Shown: positions 42,015 to 51,225, counted from the first letter of the stretch. The stretch is DNA of 64,000 nucleotides from CAMDTE01 sp964504345 (GCA_964504345.1 CAZDDX010000009.1:4223-68222), one strand, 5' to 3'. Translations and numbers: made by a program. The notes: a model not told the origin generated them from the letters alone.

Positions 42015-42479
42015 ATGGATCAAAAAACCAAATCCCTTCGAATCCGACAATTGGATCGTCAATTGGAAAATTACCTTCCTGTGCATACCCTTTCTGTGCC
42101 TCAGGAGGGATGGATTCGTACCGTGCGTAAAACTTTAGGAATGTCCTTACTGCAGCTGGGCAGAAAGTTGAACATTTCGAAGCAAAGTGTCTCGGAACTG
42201 GAACGCCGCGAGGCGGAAGGAACCATCCAACTGCAGAAACTGCGGGAGGTTGCCCAGGCCATGAACTTGCACTTGGTTTATGCGCTGGTTCCAAACAATG
42301 GTTCTCTGGAATCCTTCGTTCGGGAGCGCGCGCGTGCTTGGGCCATTACCGTAGTCCAACGTACGCACCAAACCATGGTCTTGGAGGAGCAATCCACCGG
42401 CTACGAACGTCAGCAAGCGGATGTGGAGGCTTTGGTGGAGGAGTTGATGAAAGCAATGCCCAAACAATTATGGGACTGA
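42015..42479 (+). CDS. Mobile mystery protein A (HTH regulator/antitoxin-like)
   Basis: 154 residues from ATG; a GTG three codons earlier is possible. It matches the mobile mystery protein A family closely: LRIRQLDRQLENY, GWIRTVRKTLGMSLLQLGRKLNISKQSVSELERREAEGTIQLQKLREVAQAMNLHLVYALVPNNGSLE, and the late HQTMVLEEQ and terminal LWD. An XRE-type helix-turn-helix spans about residues 36-85. It overlaps the Fic-domain partner by ten bases, so the two are co-translated, as in toxin-antitoxin pairs. The operator upstream suggests autoregulation. Confidence 0.9.
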   Translation: MDQKTKSLRIRQLDRQLENYLPVHTLSVPQEGWIRTVRKTLGMSLLQLGRKLNISKQSVSELERREAEGTIQLQKLREVAQAMNLHLVYALVPNNGSLESFVRERARAWAITVVQRTHQTMVLEEQSTGYERQQADVEALVEELMKAMPKQLWD

Positions 42480-43066
42480 GTTACCTCCCTGAGCAAGGTC
42501 AAACACCACTCGATCCCGAATACTTGAGTGGCTTGCGATTGGTTGGAGTTACTACGAAGCTCCAATTGGATGAATTGGAACATCTGAATATACAGTCTGC
42601 CATGACCTGGTTGATTAGCAATCCCCCAAAACACGATTCGTTACTCGCAGAGAAGTTCATCAAATCACTTCACAAACGAATGTTTGGTGACGTGTGGAAT
42701 TGGGCAGGTAACTTTCGACGGGTTGATACAAATATTGGAGTTGAATGGTGGAAAATTCCATCTGAACTAAAAGTTTTAATGGACGACGCACAATTCTGGC
42801 TTGAACACAACACCTATCCTAGAGAAGAATGGGCCATTCGAATCAAACACCGTCTAGTCTCCATCCATTTCTTCCCAAATGGAAATGGACGACACAGTCG
42901 ATTATTTGCCGACTTGTTGATTAACAATTTCGGCAACTTGCCTTATTTCACTTGGGGTGCACAAGCCAAATTGGACGAGTACGCAACCCGAACCAATTAC
43001 ATAACGTCTTTGCGTGAAGCAGACCTCGGTGACTACCGTCCACTCGTACAGTTCGCGCTGAACTGA
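42470..43066 (+). CDS. Mobile mystery protein B (Fic-domain protein)
   Basis: 198 residues from the ATG inside the end of the previous gene; a longer frame upstream is a shadow. The Fic core is in IHFFPNGNGRHSRLFADLL, compared with the usual HPFx[D/E]GNGRxxR: the Pro is Phe and the Mg-binding acidic residue is Asn, leaving the catalytic His and GNGR intact. FGDVWNWAGNFRR is the expected flap region. Fic proteins transfer AMP or other phosphate-linked groups to targets. The chemistry here is unknown because of the altered motif. A+T-richer than flanking genes. Confidence 0.9.
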   Translation: MGLSYLPEQGQTPLDPEYLSGLRLVGVTTKLQLDELEHLNIQSAMTWLISNPPKHDSLLAEKFIKSLHKRMFGDVWNWAGNFRRVDTNIGVEWWKIPSELKVLMDDAQFWLEHNTYPREEWAIRIKHRLVSIHFFPNGNGRHSRLFADLLINNFGNLPYFTWGAQAKLDEYATRTNYITSLREADLGDYRPLVQFALN

Positions 43067-43083
43067 TTTACATGAACAACTAA

Positions 43084-44685
43084 CTACCTCCCCCCCGCCA
43101 CCGGTCCGTCCGCGCCCGGTGCGGCCGCAGGTACAGCGCCCTTAGGCAAAAGCTCCAGCAAGTAGGTGTCCGGATTGGGCAGGGTGAGCACCAAGCGGAA
43201 ACGTTCGGGGCGCTGCTGAACCGTCGGGACTAAATAGCGGCCCACGCTGGCGTACCCCATTTGATCAATGACCACGTGGGTAACGCCGGAGCGTTCCATG
43301 CCGGCCAGAACCGTATCTGGATCCGTGCTGGAGTCAAATTTGGTACACGTGCGGTTGGCGTAGAGGTAAAAAAGTGCTGGTTTGTAGGTGCAGATAACGG
43401 CGTCGGCGGGAGTGTTATCCTGAACGTACTTGCCCAGGTTGAAGTAGTTGTTGAAGTTGCTGATGTGCGGCTCTTTGGAGGACTTCACCTGCGCCAAAAT
43501 GCACGGATGGTTGCTCACGGGATCCTCTGCCGTAGTGGCTTTGCCAAAGGCAGGCAGGAGAAACAGCGCCAGTAAGGCCGGATGGGCCAGCAGCCCAATG
43601 GAGGATTTTTGTGCGGCGCGCTGCAAAAGGTCCCACGCCCCCACAAGGGAGGCGAAGCCCACCAGGGGAAGCAGCGGTTGCAAAAAGCGGACTCCAAACC
43701 AGACGTCGGGCCACAGGAGGAAAATCACCGCACTGGAGGCGAGATAACCGGCGTAGAGCGCACGGAGTTTGGGCATGCGGACGGAGCCCCACACGGTTAG
43801 GCCAAGCAACAACAAGCCCAACAGGGGATAGGAAACCAGTTGCTCTTCTTGGTAGGAAACTTCGTAGGCGGGAAAAAATCCGTTGGGTAGCTCCTGGGTC
43901 AGGTAGCGGGAGGCGTTGGCCACAATGCGATCCACCCAACCGCTGGCGTCCAACAATCCCTCTTCCGGACGGTAGGGATTGACGCGTACGAGCTGCTGCA
44001 GGTAGCCGTTCCCGCCCAACGCTTTGCCGCGCAGGTACCAAGGCAGGCAAAGGGCCAAAAAGCCGGCGCCGTAGGCCGCCGCAGGCACCCACCGCTTTTG
44101 GAACAAGAGGTACAGGCCCACGGCCCCTACCAGTGCAATGCCGGCCGTCCGGATGTGGTAACTCACGGCACTCAGCAGCACCAAGGACCAAAACACAGGC
44201 GATTTCCAAAAGGGCTTTTCCTCCCGCTCCCAGCGCACCAAGGCGTGGAGCACAAGCACGGAGAAGAAAAGAAACGGCACCTCGCTCATCATGATGGTGG
44301 CGCTGCGCAGCAGGTGGCCGTTGAGGAGGGCAAAGGCCGCCGCTAGGAAGGCCACGGTGGTGTTGCCGACGGTCCGTTCAAAGAGCTTGTACAGCAACAG
44401 AACGGTAGCTAAGAAGAGCGCTCCATTCATGAGTTTTAGGAACACAAAGGAGTCGCTCACGAACATAAACAGGGCCATTAAGGCGGGGTAGCCCGGCGGG
44501 AAATGGTTGGCCGGGGTCTGCTCCGGAAGGTGGATGTCCGTGTAGCCAGCGCCCGTGTTCAGGGCCTTTCCCAGAATGTAGTATCCGGCGTTGTCCCCGC
44601 CCAAGTCAATTTTGGAATCGAAGACGGCCGTGTAAACGAGCAAAAACAGGCCGGTAAGGAGGAAGATGGGAAGGTTATTCTTCAT
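43084..44685 (-). CDS. GT39-like membrane glycosyltransferase (ArnT/PMT type)
   Basis: 533 residues. About eleven to twelve hydrophobic helices fill residues 1-390, with the first periplasmic loop carrying acidic residues (DSKIDLGGDNAGYYILGKAL) and HFPPGYPALMALFMF. A soluble C-terminal domain follows (about 400-515). This layout fits polyprenyl-phosphate-sugar-dependent GT-C enzymes of the GT39/PMT-2 group. The acceptor could be lipid, protein or glycan and is not readable. The low-complexity end (AVPAAAPGADGPVAGG) is unusual. It is convergent with the Fic gene, with 17 bases between them. Confidence 0.78.
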   Translation of the reverse strand: MKNNLPIFLLTGLFLLVYTAVFDSKIDLGGDNAGYYILGKALNTGAGYTDIHLPEQTPANHFPPGYPALMALFMFVSDSFVFLKLMNGALFLATVLLLYKLFERTVGNTTVAFLAAAFALLNGHLLRSATIMMSEVPFLFFSVLVLHALVRWEREEKPFWKSPVFWSLVLLSAVSYHIRTAGIALVGAVGLYLLFQKRWVPAAAYGAGFLALCLPWYLRGKALGGNGYLQQLVRVNPYRPEEGLLDASGWVDRIVANASRYLTQELPNGFFPAYEVSYQEEQLVSYPLLGLLLLGLTVWGSVRMPKLRALYAGYLASSAVIFLLWPDVWFGVRFLQPLLPLVGFASLVGAWDLLQRAAQKSSIGLLAHPALLALFLLPAFGKATTAEDPVSNHPCILAQVKSSKEPHISNFNNYFNLGKYVQDNTPADAVICTYKPALFYLYANRTCTKFDSSTDPDTVLAGMERSGVTHVVIDQMGYASVGRYLVPTVQQRPERFRLVLTLPNPDTYLLELLPKGAVPAAAPGADGPVAGGR

Positions 44686-44813
44686 GATTGATGGGGTGTG
44701 GAAGCCAAACTCCCGGGGTTTGTGTTCGGTGCGAATTTAAGGTTTTGCAGGCGACCTGAGTGCGGCGGGGACTACAGATTTTCCTATTTGCCCACCATTT
44801 AAGTAGGAATTAG

Positions 44814-44821
44814 TATCTTTG
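44814..44821 (+). promoter_or_regulatory. -7 box TATCTTTG of the sulfate module
   Basis: Perfect TAnnTTTG nine bases before the ATG at 44831. An in-frame TTG (44819) overlaps the box and is rejected as a start. Confidence 0.65.
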
Positions 44822-44830
44822 CCCCCGACG

Positions 44831-46612
44831 ATGGCGGATTCTGTTTTACTCCTCATTTACGGTGCCGTGGTACTCGGGGTCTTTGTCCGCGGGGTGCGTC
44901 CGGGCGTGCTCTTTGCCGGCGCTGCCGTTGCCGCCTGGGCATTTGGCGCCCTGGACCTGGACGACTGGGCCGCAACCCTGGGCAACCGAAGTTTGCTGAC
45001 CATCTTTGCCCTGACCATTTTGGCGGGCACCGTGCAGCAGCGGCTGGGACTAACCGCGGCGCTTCTGCGACTTTTGCCCAGCGGAAACAAACCCCGCCGT
45101 TTTTTGGGCGCTTTGGTGGGCGCCACCTCCGGCCTGAGCGGATTCATCAACAACACCCCCTTGGTGGCACTGCTCATCCCCTTTGTACGCAAATGGGCCG
45201 AAGTCCACAAAAAACCCATTCAACCGCTCTTAATGCCCATGGCCTTTGCGGCTACCGCGGGCGGCATGTTGACCGTATTCGGAACCTCCACCAACTTGGT
45301 TTTGAACGGTTTGCTGGAAGAATCCCCCGGCTTGCTGGGCGCGGCGATGCCAGACACCCTCCAAACGGCACAGTACTGGGGCCCGGGGCTGGCCGTCGTG
45401 GTTCTGACCGGCCTGGCGTTGATCTTCTTTGCACCCAGACTGCTCCGCGGAAGAACGGACGGTTCCACCGCCGAAAACCCGGCGGCACGCTCCTACACCG
45501 TGGAAACACGGCTGCTGGACAACGCCCAAGCCGTGGGCAAAACCGTTGCGCAAGCCGGTTTTAGGAATCTGCACGGACTCTTTCTGGTGGAAATTATGCG
45601 GAGCGGGCAAACCATTGCGCCCGTGGGGCCGGACGAAGTGCTGGTGGCGGGAGACCGACTCTTCTTCGCAGGGGATTTGGATCAAATTCGCCAATTGACC
45701 GCCGAACGCCCAGGTTTAGCATTGCCCCAGGCAGACCTGACGGACCGCGCCGCCCACGCGCCGGTGTTGGAGGTATTGGTGCCCAGCGGCTCTTCCTTGG
45801 TGGGCCAATCCGTCAAGGATAGCAATTTCCGGGAACGCTTTGGCGCGGCCATTGTAGCCATTCACCGCCGCGGACAGCGCTTGGGCGGACGCATTGGCGA
45901 TCAACTGCTGCAAGCCGGGGACTTGCTGGTTTTGGTGGGTTCTGAACGACTGGACGAACGGCTGGAAAACCCAACGGACCTCTACCCCATTGGCGAACGG
46001 GCTGCGGAAAGCGCTCCGGGCGATCCGGTAAAAATCCGCCTGTTCTTGGCCAGCCTAGGCCTGTTGATCTTGGCCGCTAACCTCGGCTGGACGGACCTTC
46101 TGGGCGTGGCCGTAGGCCTTCTTTTTGTGGGCGCCCTACTGGGGTTTGTAACCCTTTCCGGAGCGCGCAAACATTTGGACTTAGAACTTTTGTTGGTTTT
46201 GAGCAGTTCCTTGGCCTTGGGTCAGGCGCTGGTGGCCTCTCCGTGGCCCGCTCGCGCCGTGGAGGCACTGCACGAACCCTTGCACGCACTGGGGCCGTTT
46301 GGCCTTCTGGTGGTCCTGTTCGCGGTAGCCACCGCCCTAACCAACGCCGTCACCAACAACGCCGCCGTGGCGCTCATGTTTCCCTTGGCCGCCGCTGTGG
46401 TGGTGGCCGGATTGATTCCGCCAGTCCCTGCCTTTTTGGCCATTGCCTTTGGTGCCAGCAACGCCTTTGTTACCCCCATTGGCTACCAAACCAACCTCAT
46501 GGTGATGGGCCCCGGCGGCTACACAGGACGGGACTACGTCCGGATGGGATTGGCAACCACCACCGTGTACAGCGCCGCCTTCTTGGCCTATGCCGCCTTT
46601 TTCCTGCTCTAA
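44831..46612 (+). CDS. SLC13/DASS-type permease with two RCK_C domains, probable sulfate importer
   Basis: 593 residues. N-terminal membrane half to about 190, including GATSGLSGFINNTPLVALLIPFV, a DASS-family re-entrant motif. Two TrkA_C/RCK_C domains occupy about 215-290 (VAQAGFRNLHGLFLVEIMRSG) and 305-375. Then the second membrane half follows with the matching VTNNAAVALMFPLA and FGASNAFVTPIGYQTNLMVMGPGGY. Such proteins take up sulfate in algae and bacteria. The three sulfate-activation genes directly downstream support sulfate as substrate, and no ABC sulfate importer is present here. Confidence 0.85.
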   Translation: MADSVLLLIYGAVVLGVFVRGVRPGVLFAGAAVAAWAFGALDLDDWAATLGNRSLLTIFALTILAGTVQQRLGLTAALLRLLPSGNKPRRFLGALVGATSGLSGFINNTPLVALLIPFVRKWAEVHKKPIQPLLMPMAFAATAGGMLTVFGTSTNLVLNGLLEESPGLLGAAMPDTLQTAQYWGPGLAVVVLTGLALIFFAPRLLRGRTDGSTAENPAARSYTVETRLLDNAQAVGKTVAQAGFRNLHGLFLVEIMRSGQTIAPVGPDEVLVAGDRLFFAGDLDQIRQLTAERPGLALPQADLTDRAAHAPVLEVLVPSGSSLVGQSVKDSNFRERFGAAIVAIHRRGQRLGGRIGDQLLQAGDLLVLVGSERLDERLENPTDLYPIGERAAESAPGDPVKIRLFLASLGLLILAANLGWTDLLGVAVGLLFVGALLGFVTLSGARKHLDLELLLVLSSSLALGQALVASPWPARAVEALHEPLHALGPFGLLVVLFAVATALTNAVTNNAAVALMFPLAAAVVVAGLIPPVPAFLAIAFGASNAFVTPIGYQTNLMVMGPGGYTGRDYVRMGLATTTVYSAAFLAYAAFFLL

Positions 46613-46634
46613 ACCCCACCGTACTTTACCACTC

Positions 46635-47222
46635 ATGAACCCCGCCACCCACCTCACCTTCCACGCACCCACCGTCTCGTCGGCAGACCGCGAACGCTTG
46701 CTGGGCCAAACCGGCCGCGTTTTGTGGTTCACCGGGCTCAGCGGCAGCGGCAAGAGCACCCTGGCCAACGCCACGGAGGCCGCGTTGCACGCGGCCGGCC
46801 GCGCCACCTTCCTGCTGGACGGAGACAACGTGCGCCTGGGCTTGAACCGCGATTTGGGATTTTCCGCACAAGACCGCACGGAAAACATCCGTCGGATTGC
46901 CGAAGTGGCCAAACTGATGGCGGACGCGGGTTTGGTGGTCCTCACCGCCTTTGTTTCTCCGTATGCGGCGGACCGCGCCGCTGCGCGCGCGGTGGTGGGC
47001 GAAGACCGCCTGGTGGAAATCTTTGTAGACACCCCGCTGGAGGAATGCGAACGTCGGGACCCCAAAGGCTTGTACGCCAAGGCACGCGCCGGTCAAATTC
47101 CGGATTTTACGGGCATCAGCGCGCCCTTTGAAGCACCGGCAGCCCCCAACATCCACCTTCTGACCGCACAGCGCAGCGTTGCGGAATGCGTCGACCAAAT
47201 CCTGGGCTCCTTGCCCCTCTGA
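46635..47222 (+). CDS. cysC: Adenylylsulfate kinase
   Basis: 195 residues from the ATG at 46635. It phosphorylates APS to PAPS. The P-loop is FTGLSGSGKSTLA, followed by FLLDGDNVRLGLNRDLGFSAQDRTENIRRIAEV. FVSPYAADRAAAR and ECERRDPKGLYAKARAGQIPDFTGISAPFE complete the family pattern. It is free-standing rather than fused to CysN. It sits between the permease and cysD in one tight operon (22- and 3-base gaps). Confidence 0.96.
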   Translation: MNPATHLTFHAPTVSSADRERLLGQTGRVLWFTGLSGSGKSTLANATEAALHAAGRATFLLDGDNVRLGLNRDLGFSAQDRTENIRRIAEVAKLMADAGLVVLTAFVSPYAADRAAARAVVGEDRLVEIFVDTPLEECERRDPKGLYAKARAGQIPDFTGISAPFEAPAAPNIHLLTAQRSVAECVDQILGSLPL

Positions 47223-47225
47223 ACT

Positions 47226-48128
47226 ATGCCCTTGACCTACGCCCACCTGGACGAACTGGAAGCCGAAGCGATCTACGTCATTCGCGAGGCCTTTGCCCAA
47301 TTTGAACACCCCGGAATTCTTTTTTCCGGCGGAAAAGACTCCATTGTGGTGACGCATTTGGCCGCCAAGGCCTTTGCGCCCGCCAAACTGCCCTTTCCCT
47401 TGGTGCACATAGACACCGGCCACAACTTCCCAGAAACCCTGGCGTACCGCGACACCCTGGTGGAGCGCTTGGGCGCTCGGCTGGTGGTGGGCAGCGTGCA
47501 GGAGTCCATCAACCGCGGCTCCGCGCAGGAAGAAACCGGAAACCAGGCCAACCGCAACCGCATTCAAACGGTTACGTTGCTGGAAACCATTGAACGCGAA
47601 CGCTTCGACTGCTTGATGGGCGGCGCCCGTCGGGACGAAGAAAAGGCCCGCGCAAAGGAGCGTTTTTTCAGCCACCGCGACGATTTTGGCCAATGGGACC
47701 CCAAAAACCAGCGCCCGGAATTGTGGAACCTCTTCAACGGGAAAAAGCGCCCGGGCGAGCATTTCCGCGTGTTCCCCATCTCCAACTGGACGGAATTGGA
47801 CGTGTGGCACTACATCCGGCGCGAAGGCATTGAACTGCCGGAACTCTATTTTGCCCGACCCCGCAACGTCATCTGGCGCAACAACGCCTGGCTTCCGGTG
47901 TCGGAATTCATCACCCTTAAGCCCACGGACCAACCGGAAACCCGCTCCATCCGCTTCCGCACCCTAGGAGACATAACCATCACCGGCGGCATTGCCTCCG
48001 AGGCCAGCACCCTGGACGACGTCATCCGCGAGATTGAGTCGTCGCGCCAAACAGAGCGCGGCAACCGCGAGGACGACAAACGCAGCGAAAACAGCATGGA
48101 AGAACGCAAACGCGAAGGCTACTTTTAA
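47226..48128 (+). CDS. cysD: Sulfate adenylyltransferase subunit 2
   Basis: 300 residues. The ATP pyrophosphatase P-loop is LFSGGKDSIVVTHLA (about 33-47). HIDTGHNFPETLAYRD, GGARRDEEKARAKERFFSHRD and RPGEHFRVFPISNWTELDVWHYI are as in CysD. It forms ATP sulfurylase with the CysN GTPase encoded three bases downstream, making APS from sulfate and ATP. The highly charged C terminus (RGNREDDKRSENSMEERKREGYF) is the usual CysD ending. Confidence 0.97.
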   Translation: MPLTYAHLDELEAEAIYVIREAFAQFEHPGILFSGGKDSIVVTHLAAKAFAPAKLPFPLVHIDTGHNFPETLAYRDTLVERLGARLVVGSVQESINRGSAQEETGNQANRNRIQTVTLLETIERERFDCLMGGARRDEEKARAKERFFSHRDDFGQWDPKNQRPELWNLFNGKKRPGEHFRVFPISNWTELDVWHYIRREGIELPELYFARPRNVIWRNNAWLPVSEFITLKPTDQPETRSIRFRTLGDITITGGIASEASTLDDVIREIESSRQTERGNREDDKRSENSMEERKREGYF

Positions 48129-48131
48129 CCG

Positions 48132-49445
48132 ATGACCACCCCAACCCCCTCCCAAGTGACCTCCCAAACGCCTTCCTCCGCGTCCGGTGCACCGGCAGAC
48201 CTTCTGCGCTTCACCACCGCCGGCTCCGTAGACGACGGCAAGTCCACCCTCATTGGCCGCCTCCTCTACGACGCCAAAAGCGTTTTGATTGACCAGTGGG
48301 AAGCCATGGAGCGCACCAGCCAGCGCAAGGGCTTGAGCCACGTAGACCTCAGTTTGCTGACCGACGGCCTCAAGGACGAACGCGAACAGGGCATCACCAT
48401 CGACGTGGCCTACCGCTACTTTTCCACCCCAAAGCGCACCTTCATCATTGCAGACACCCCCGGCCACGTGCAGTACACGCGCAACATGGTCACCGGGGCC
48501 TCCACGGCAGACGTTGCCCTTGTTTTGGTGGACGCCCGCAACGGCGTGGTGGAACAGACCCGACGGCACCTCTTCCTGGCCGGCCTCCTGGGCTTGCCCA
48601 CGGCGGTCCTGTGCATCAACAAAATGGACTTGGTGGACTGGTCCGAATCCGTTTACAGCGCCATTTGTGCGGACGCCGAGCGCGTTGCGCGCGAGGCGGG
48701 CGTGCGTTCCGTGCACTTCCTTCCCCTGTCTGCCCTTCTGGGCGACAACGTGGTGGACGCCAGCACCCACATGCCGTGGTACACCGGCGCTCCCCTCTTG
48801 AGCACCTTGGAATCCTTGGAAGTCCCCCGTCCGGAAAACGACGGCCCTTTCCGCATGGCCGTACAAACCGTCCTGCGCCCCCACACCACCGAGCACCACG
48901 ACTTCCGCGGCTACGCCGGCCGCATCGCCTCCGGCTCCATCGCCGTGGGCGATCCCATCACCGCCTACCCCGGCGGCCTCACCTCCCGCGTATCGGCCCT
49001 CTGGTTGGGCAGCCAACCGCTGACTAGCGCCCGCCGCGGACAGTCTGTTACCATCGAACTGGAGGACGATTTGGACGTGGCGCGCGGCTCCCTCATGGCC
49101 CACTCCAACGCTCCCCAGCCCGTTGCAGCGCAAAGCCTGGAAGCCACCTTATGCTGGCTGGACCGCTCTCCCCAAGTGCCCGGCGCCAAGTACGGCGTGC
49201 GCTGCGCCACCGCCGAAGTACGCGGCCTGATCGACTCCGTCGACGGTATTTTGGACCTCCAAACCCTGGCCTACGCGCCCAGCGCCACCCCCTTGCGCCC
49301 CAACGACCTCGGCCGCATCCGGCTGCGCCTGGCCAAGCCCCTCGCATTTGATTCGTACGCAAACAACCGCGTCACAGGCGCTTTCATTCTGGTAGACGAA
49401 GCCTCCGGAGCTACCGTGGCCGCGGGCATGATTGCATCTGCCTAA
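48132..49445 (+). CDS. cysN: Sulfate adenylyltransferase subunit 1 (GTPase)
   Basis: 437 residues. EF-Tu-like GTPase: G1 GSVDDGKSTLIGRLLYD, G2 region EREQGITIDVAYRYF, G3 DTPGHVQYTRNMVTGAS, G4 INKMDLVDW. Beta-barrel domains 2 and 3 follow from about residue 245. GTP hydrolysis drives APS formation by CysD. No fused APS-kinase domain is present, consistent with a separate cysC. Last core gene of the sulfate operon. Confidence 0.96.
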   Translation: MTTPTPSQVTSQTPSSASGAPADLLRFTTAGSVDDGKSTLIGRLLYDAKSVLIDQWEAMERTSQRKGLSHVDLSLLTDGLKDEREQGITIDVAYRYFSTPKRTFIIADTPGHVQYTRNMVTGASTADVALVLVDARNGVVEQTRRHLFLAGLLGLPTAVLCINKMDLVDWSESVYSAICADAERVAREAGVRSVHFLPLSALLGDNVVDASTHMPWYTGAPLLSTLESLEVPRPENDGPFRMAVQTVLRPHTTEHHDFRGYAGRIASGSIAVGDPITAYPGGLTSRVSALWLGSQPLTSARRGQSVTIELEDDLDVARGSLMAHSNAPQPVAAQSLEATLCWLDRSPQVPGAKYGVRCATAEVRGLIDSVDGILDLQTLAYAPSATPLRPNDLGRIRLRLAKPLAFDSYANNRVTGAFILVDEASGATVAAGMIASA

Positions 49446-49469
49446 TTCCATTCATTCCCTTAGGTACCC

Positions 49470-49943
49470 ATGGCCGCCAACACCACCCAACCCACCGACG
49501 TCCCCGTTTCCAGCTACTTGGACACCGTCGAGCCCGCCCAACGCCAAGCCGACGCCCGCGCCCTGCACGCGCTGATGGAGTCCATTTCCGGCGAACCCGG
49601 CCGCATGTGGGGCGCCTCCATGGTGGGCTTCGGCACCTACGATTACGCTTACGCCAGCGGCCGCACCGGCTCCTGGATGCGCTTGGGCTACGCGGCCCGC
49701 AAATCCGCGCTGACCGTCTACCTCTGCAACGGTGGCATGGAGCGCTTTTCCTCCTATTTAGACCGACTGGGCAAGCACACCACCGGCATGGGCTGCCTCT
49801 ACCTCAAAAAGCTCGCGGACGCAGACCCGGCAGTGTTGGAAGAATTGCTTCGCGCCGCATGGGAAATGCCTTCCCTCACCCTCTACGAAAACGCGCAGGC
49901 GCAAGGCAAGGTCAATCCCACAGCCACGCCCAAAAAGGCATAA
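49470..49943 (+). CDS. DUF1801 family protein
   Basis: 157 residues. It matches the DUF1801/YdhG-like build: VSSYLDTVEPAQRQADARALHALMESISGEPGRMWGASMVGFGTYDY, then SWMRLGYAARKSALTVYLCNGG, LDRLGKHTTGMGCLYLKKLADADPAVLEELL. Function is unknown; a small iron-chaperone-like fold has been suggested for relatives. It lies 24 bases after cysN, so it may be read from the sulfate promoter, and is followed by a strong terminator. Confidence 0.85.
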   Translation: MAANTTQPTDVPVSSYLDTVEPAQRQADARALHALMESISGEPGRMWGASMVGFGTYDYAYASGRTGSWMRLGYAARKSALTVYLCNGGMERFSSYLDRLGKHTTGMGCLYLKKLADADPAVLEELLRAAWEMPSLTLYENAQAQGKVNPTATPKKA

Positions 49944-49946
49944 AAA

Positions 49947-50006
49947 AACCGCCCGTTTCCGGGCGGTTGATCCCCGAGTGGGGGTTGGTCTGGTGTTCTC
50001 GGGGAT
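49947..50006. terminator. Terminator and second hairpin after the DUF1801 gene
   Basis: A perfect 9-bp stem AACCGCCCG/CGGGCGGTT with a TTTC loop (49947-49968) preceded by an A-run works in both directions. A second 9-bp inverted repeat ATCCCCGAG/CTCGGGGAT with a 19-base loop follows (49970-50006). They separate this gene from the convergent 50038 gene. Confidence 0.75.
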
Positions 50007-50037
50007 TTATGGATGCAGTTAGCCGCATGGGCTCGCC

Positions 50038-51225
50038 TTAAAATCCGCCTTCCACCGGCAGTAAATCCGAACCAAAGGTTCGCATGGGACGCGGGGTCTT
50101 TTTGCGCACAATATTGAAGCCCACCGACGCGCCGATGCGCCACGAATCACCGCGGCCCGGCGTCACAAAAAAGAGGTTGATGGGGAAATTCATGCGACCG
50201 GACTTGAGCGTTTTACCACCGCCAATGATCAAACCGGTTGCAAAAGCGAAGTCGCCGCGCGAATCCAATCGAGTAATTTCCTCCCAACCGTTCGCGTTGT
50301 ATCCAGCATTCTCTCCGCGCAGCATCCAGCTTTCGTAGTGTCCCTCCAGTTCCTTATTTGGCTGGGTATAATAACCCGTACCCGTCACCGTGGACGTGAT
50401 GTTGGGTCCAATCGCGAACTCCCAACCGGTGCGTGAGTTCCTCATGCCCAACAATACGGAAGCACTGGGGATGATGCGTCCGTATTCCAAACCGGCCACC
50501 AAGGGAATGAACTCCACCAACGCCTGGAAATTTCCGGAGTTGACAAATACTTGCTCAAACTGGTAACCAAAGGAAGAAAGTAGGGGCACAGCGTAGTCAA
50601 AACCACCGTACTTGCGGTCCAAGGTCAAGATGCTGGCGCTGGGGCCCGCAATGGCCGTCAAACCAATGCGCGGACCGTTGTTGTTGATGACGGCTGCGTT
50701 GGGGTTGTTCAGGGCACTCTCGTAATCTTCAGAAACCGTCAACTTACGCACCAACTGCTCGTCGGACGGAAGTTTGAATAGGTCATTAAGGGAAACCTCC
50801 ATCATGGCCAAGGTTTGCTCCGGAATGTTCAGGTAGATGCGGCTGGTGGAATTCACGAAGGATCCGGACTTCACCTCGAACATGCGGATGGTCAACGCAA
50901 CTTTATCTGCCAGCAGATCGTAGGAGCCGGTCAGGATATAGTCGCACTGCAGGCGCTTGCCAATGTCTTCCAGGCAAATTTTGGAGAAGCAGCCCTTAAG
51001 AGCCACGTTGTCCCGCTTGGCGATGTACTCGATGTCGTACTTGTCGATTACTTCGTACGCGTTGATGCGCATCATTTCAATGGTGGCCTTTTGAATGACT
51101 TGCTGAACGTCTACGGGATAGGAACGGGTGTCAAAATCCAAAATGGCCACCGATTCTTTGGGGGCTTGGGCTTGGGTGGCGAAGCTTGCAAGGGCCACGG
51201 CCGCGAGGAGGATCAGTTTTTTCAT
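50038..51225 (-). CDS. Secreted protein with CsgG/LpoB-like N-terminal domain and beta-barrel-like C terminus
   Basis: 395 residues. A signal peptide (1-20, ending ATQAQA) precedes a domain like those of CsgG/LpoB/TolB N termini: SVAILDFDTRSYPVDVQQVIQKATIEMMRINAYEVIDKYDIEYI, then GCFSKICLEDIGKRLQCDYILTGSYDLLADKVALTIRMF (about 28-130). The remainder is beta-rich with alternating hydrophobic strands, as in small outer-membrane proteins. Function is unknown; the fold suggests sensing or assembly at the outer membrane. It is divergent from an HTH regulator gene, with 145 bases between starts. Confidence 0.7.
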   Translation of the reverse strand: MKKLILLAAVALASFATQAQAPKESVAILDFDTRSYPVDVQQVIQKATIEMMRINAYEVIDKYDIEYIAKRDNVALKGCFSKICLEDIGKRLQCDYILTGSYDLLADKVALTIRMFEVKSGSFVNSTSRIYLNIPEQTLAMMEVSLNDLFKLPSDEQLVRKLTVSEDYESALNNPNAAVINNNGPRIGLTAIAGPSASILTLDRKYGGFDYAVPLLSSFGYQFEQVFVNSGNFQALVEFIPLVAGLEYGRIIPSASVLLGMRNSRTGWEFAIGPNITSTVTGTGYYTQPNKELEGHYESWMLRGENAGYNANGWEEITRLDSRGDFAFATGLIIGGGKTLKSGRMNFPINLFFVTPGRGDSWRIGASVGFNIVRKKTPRPMRTFGSDLLPVEGGF

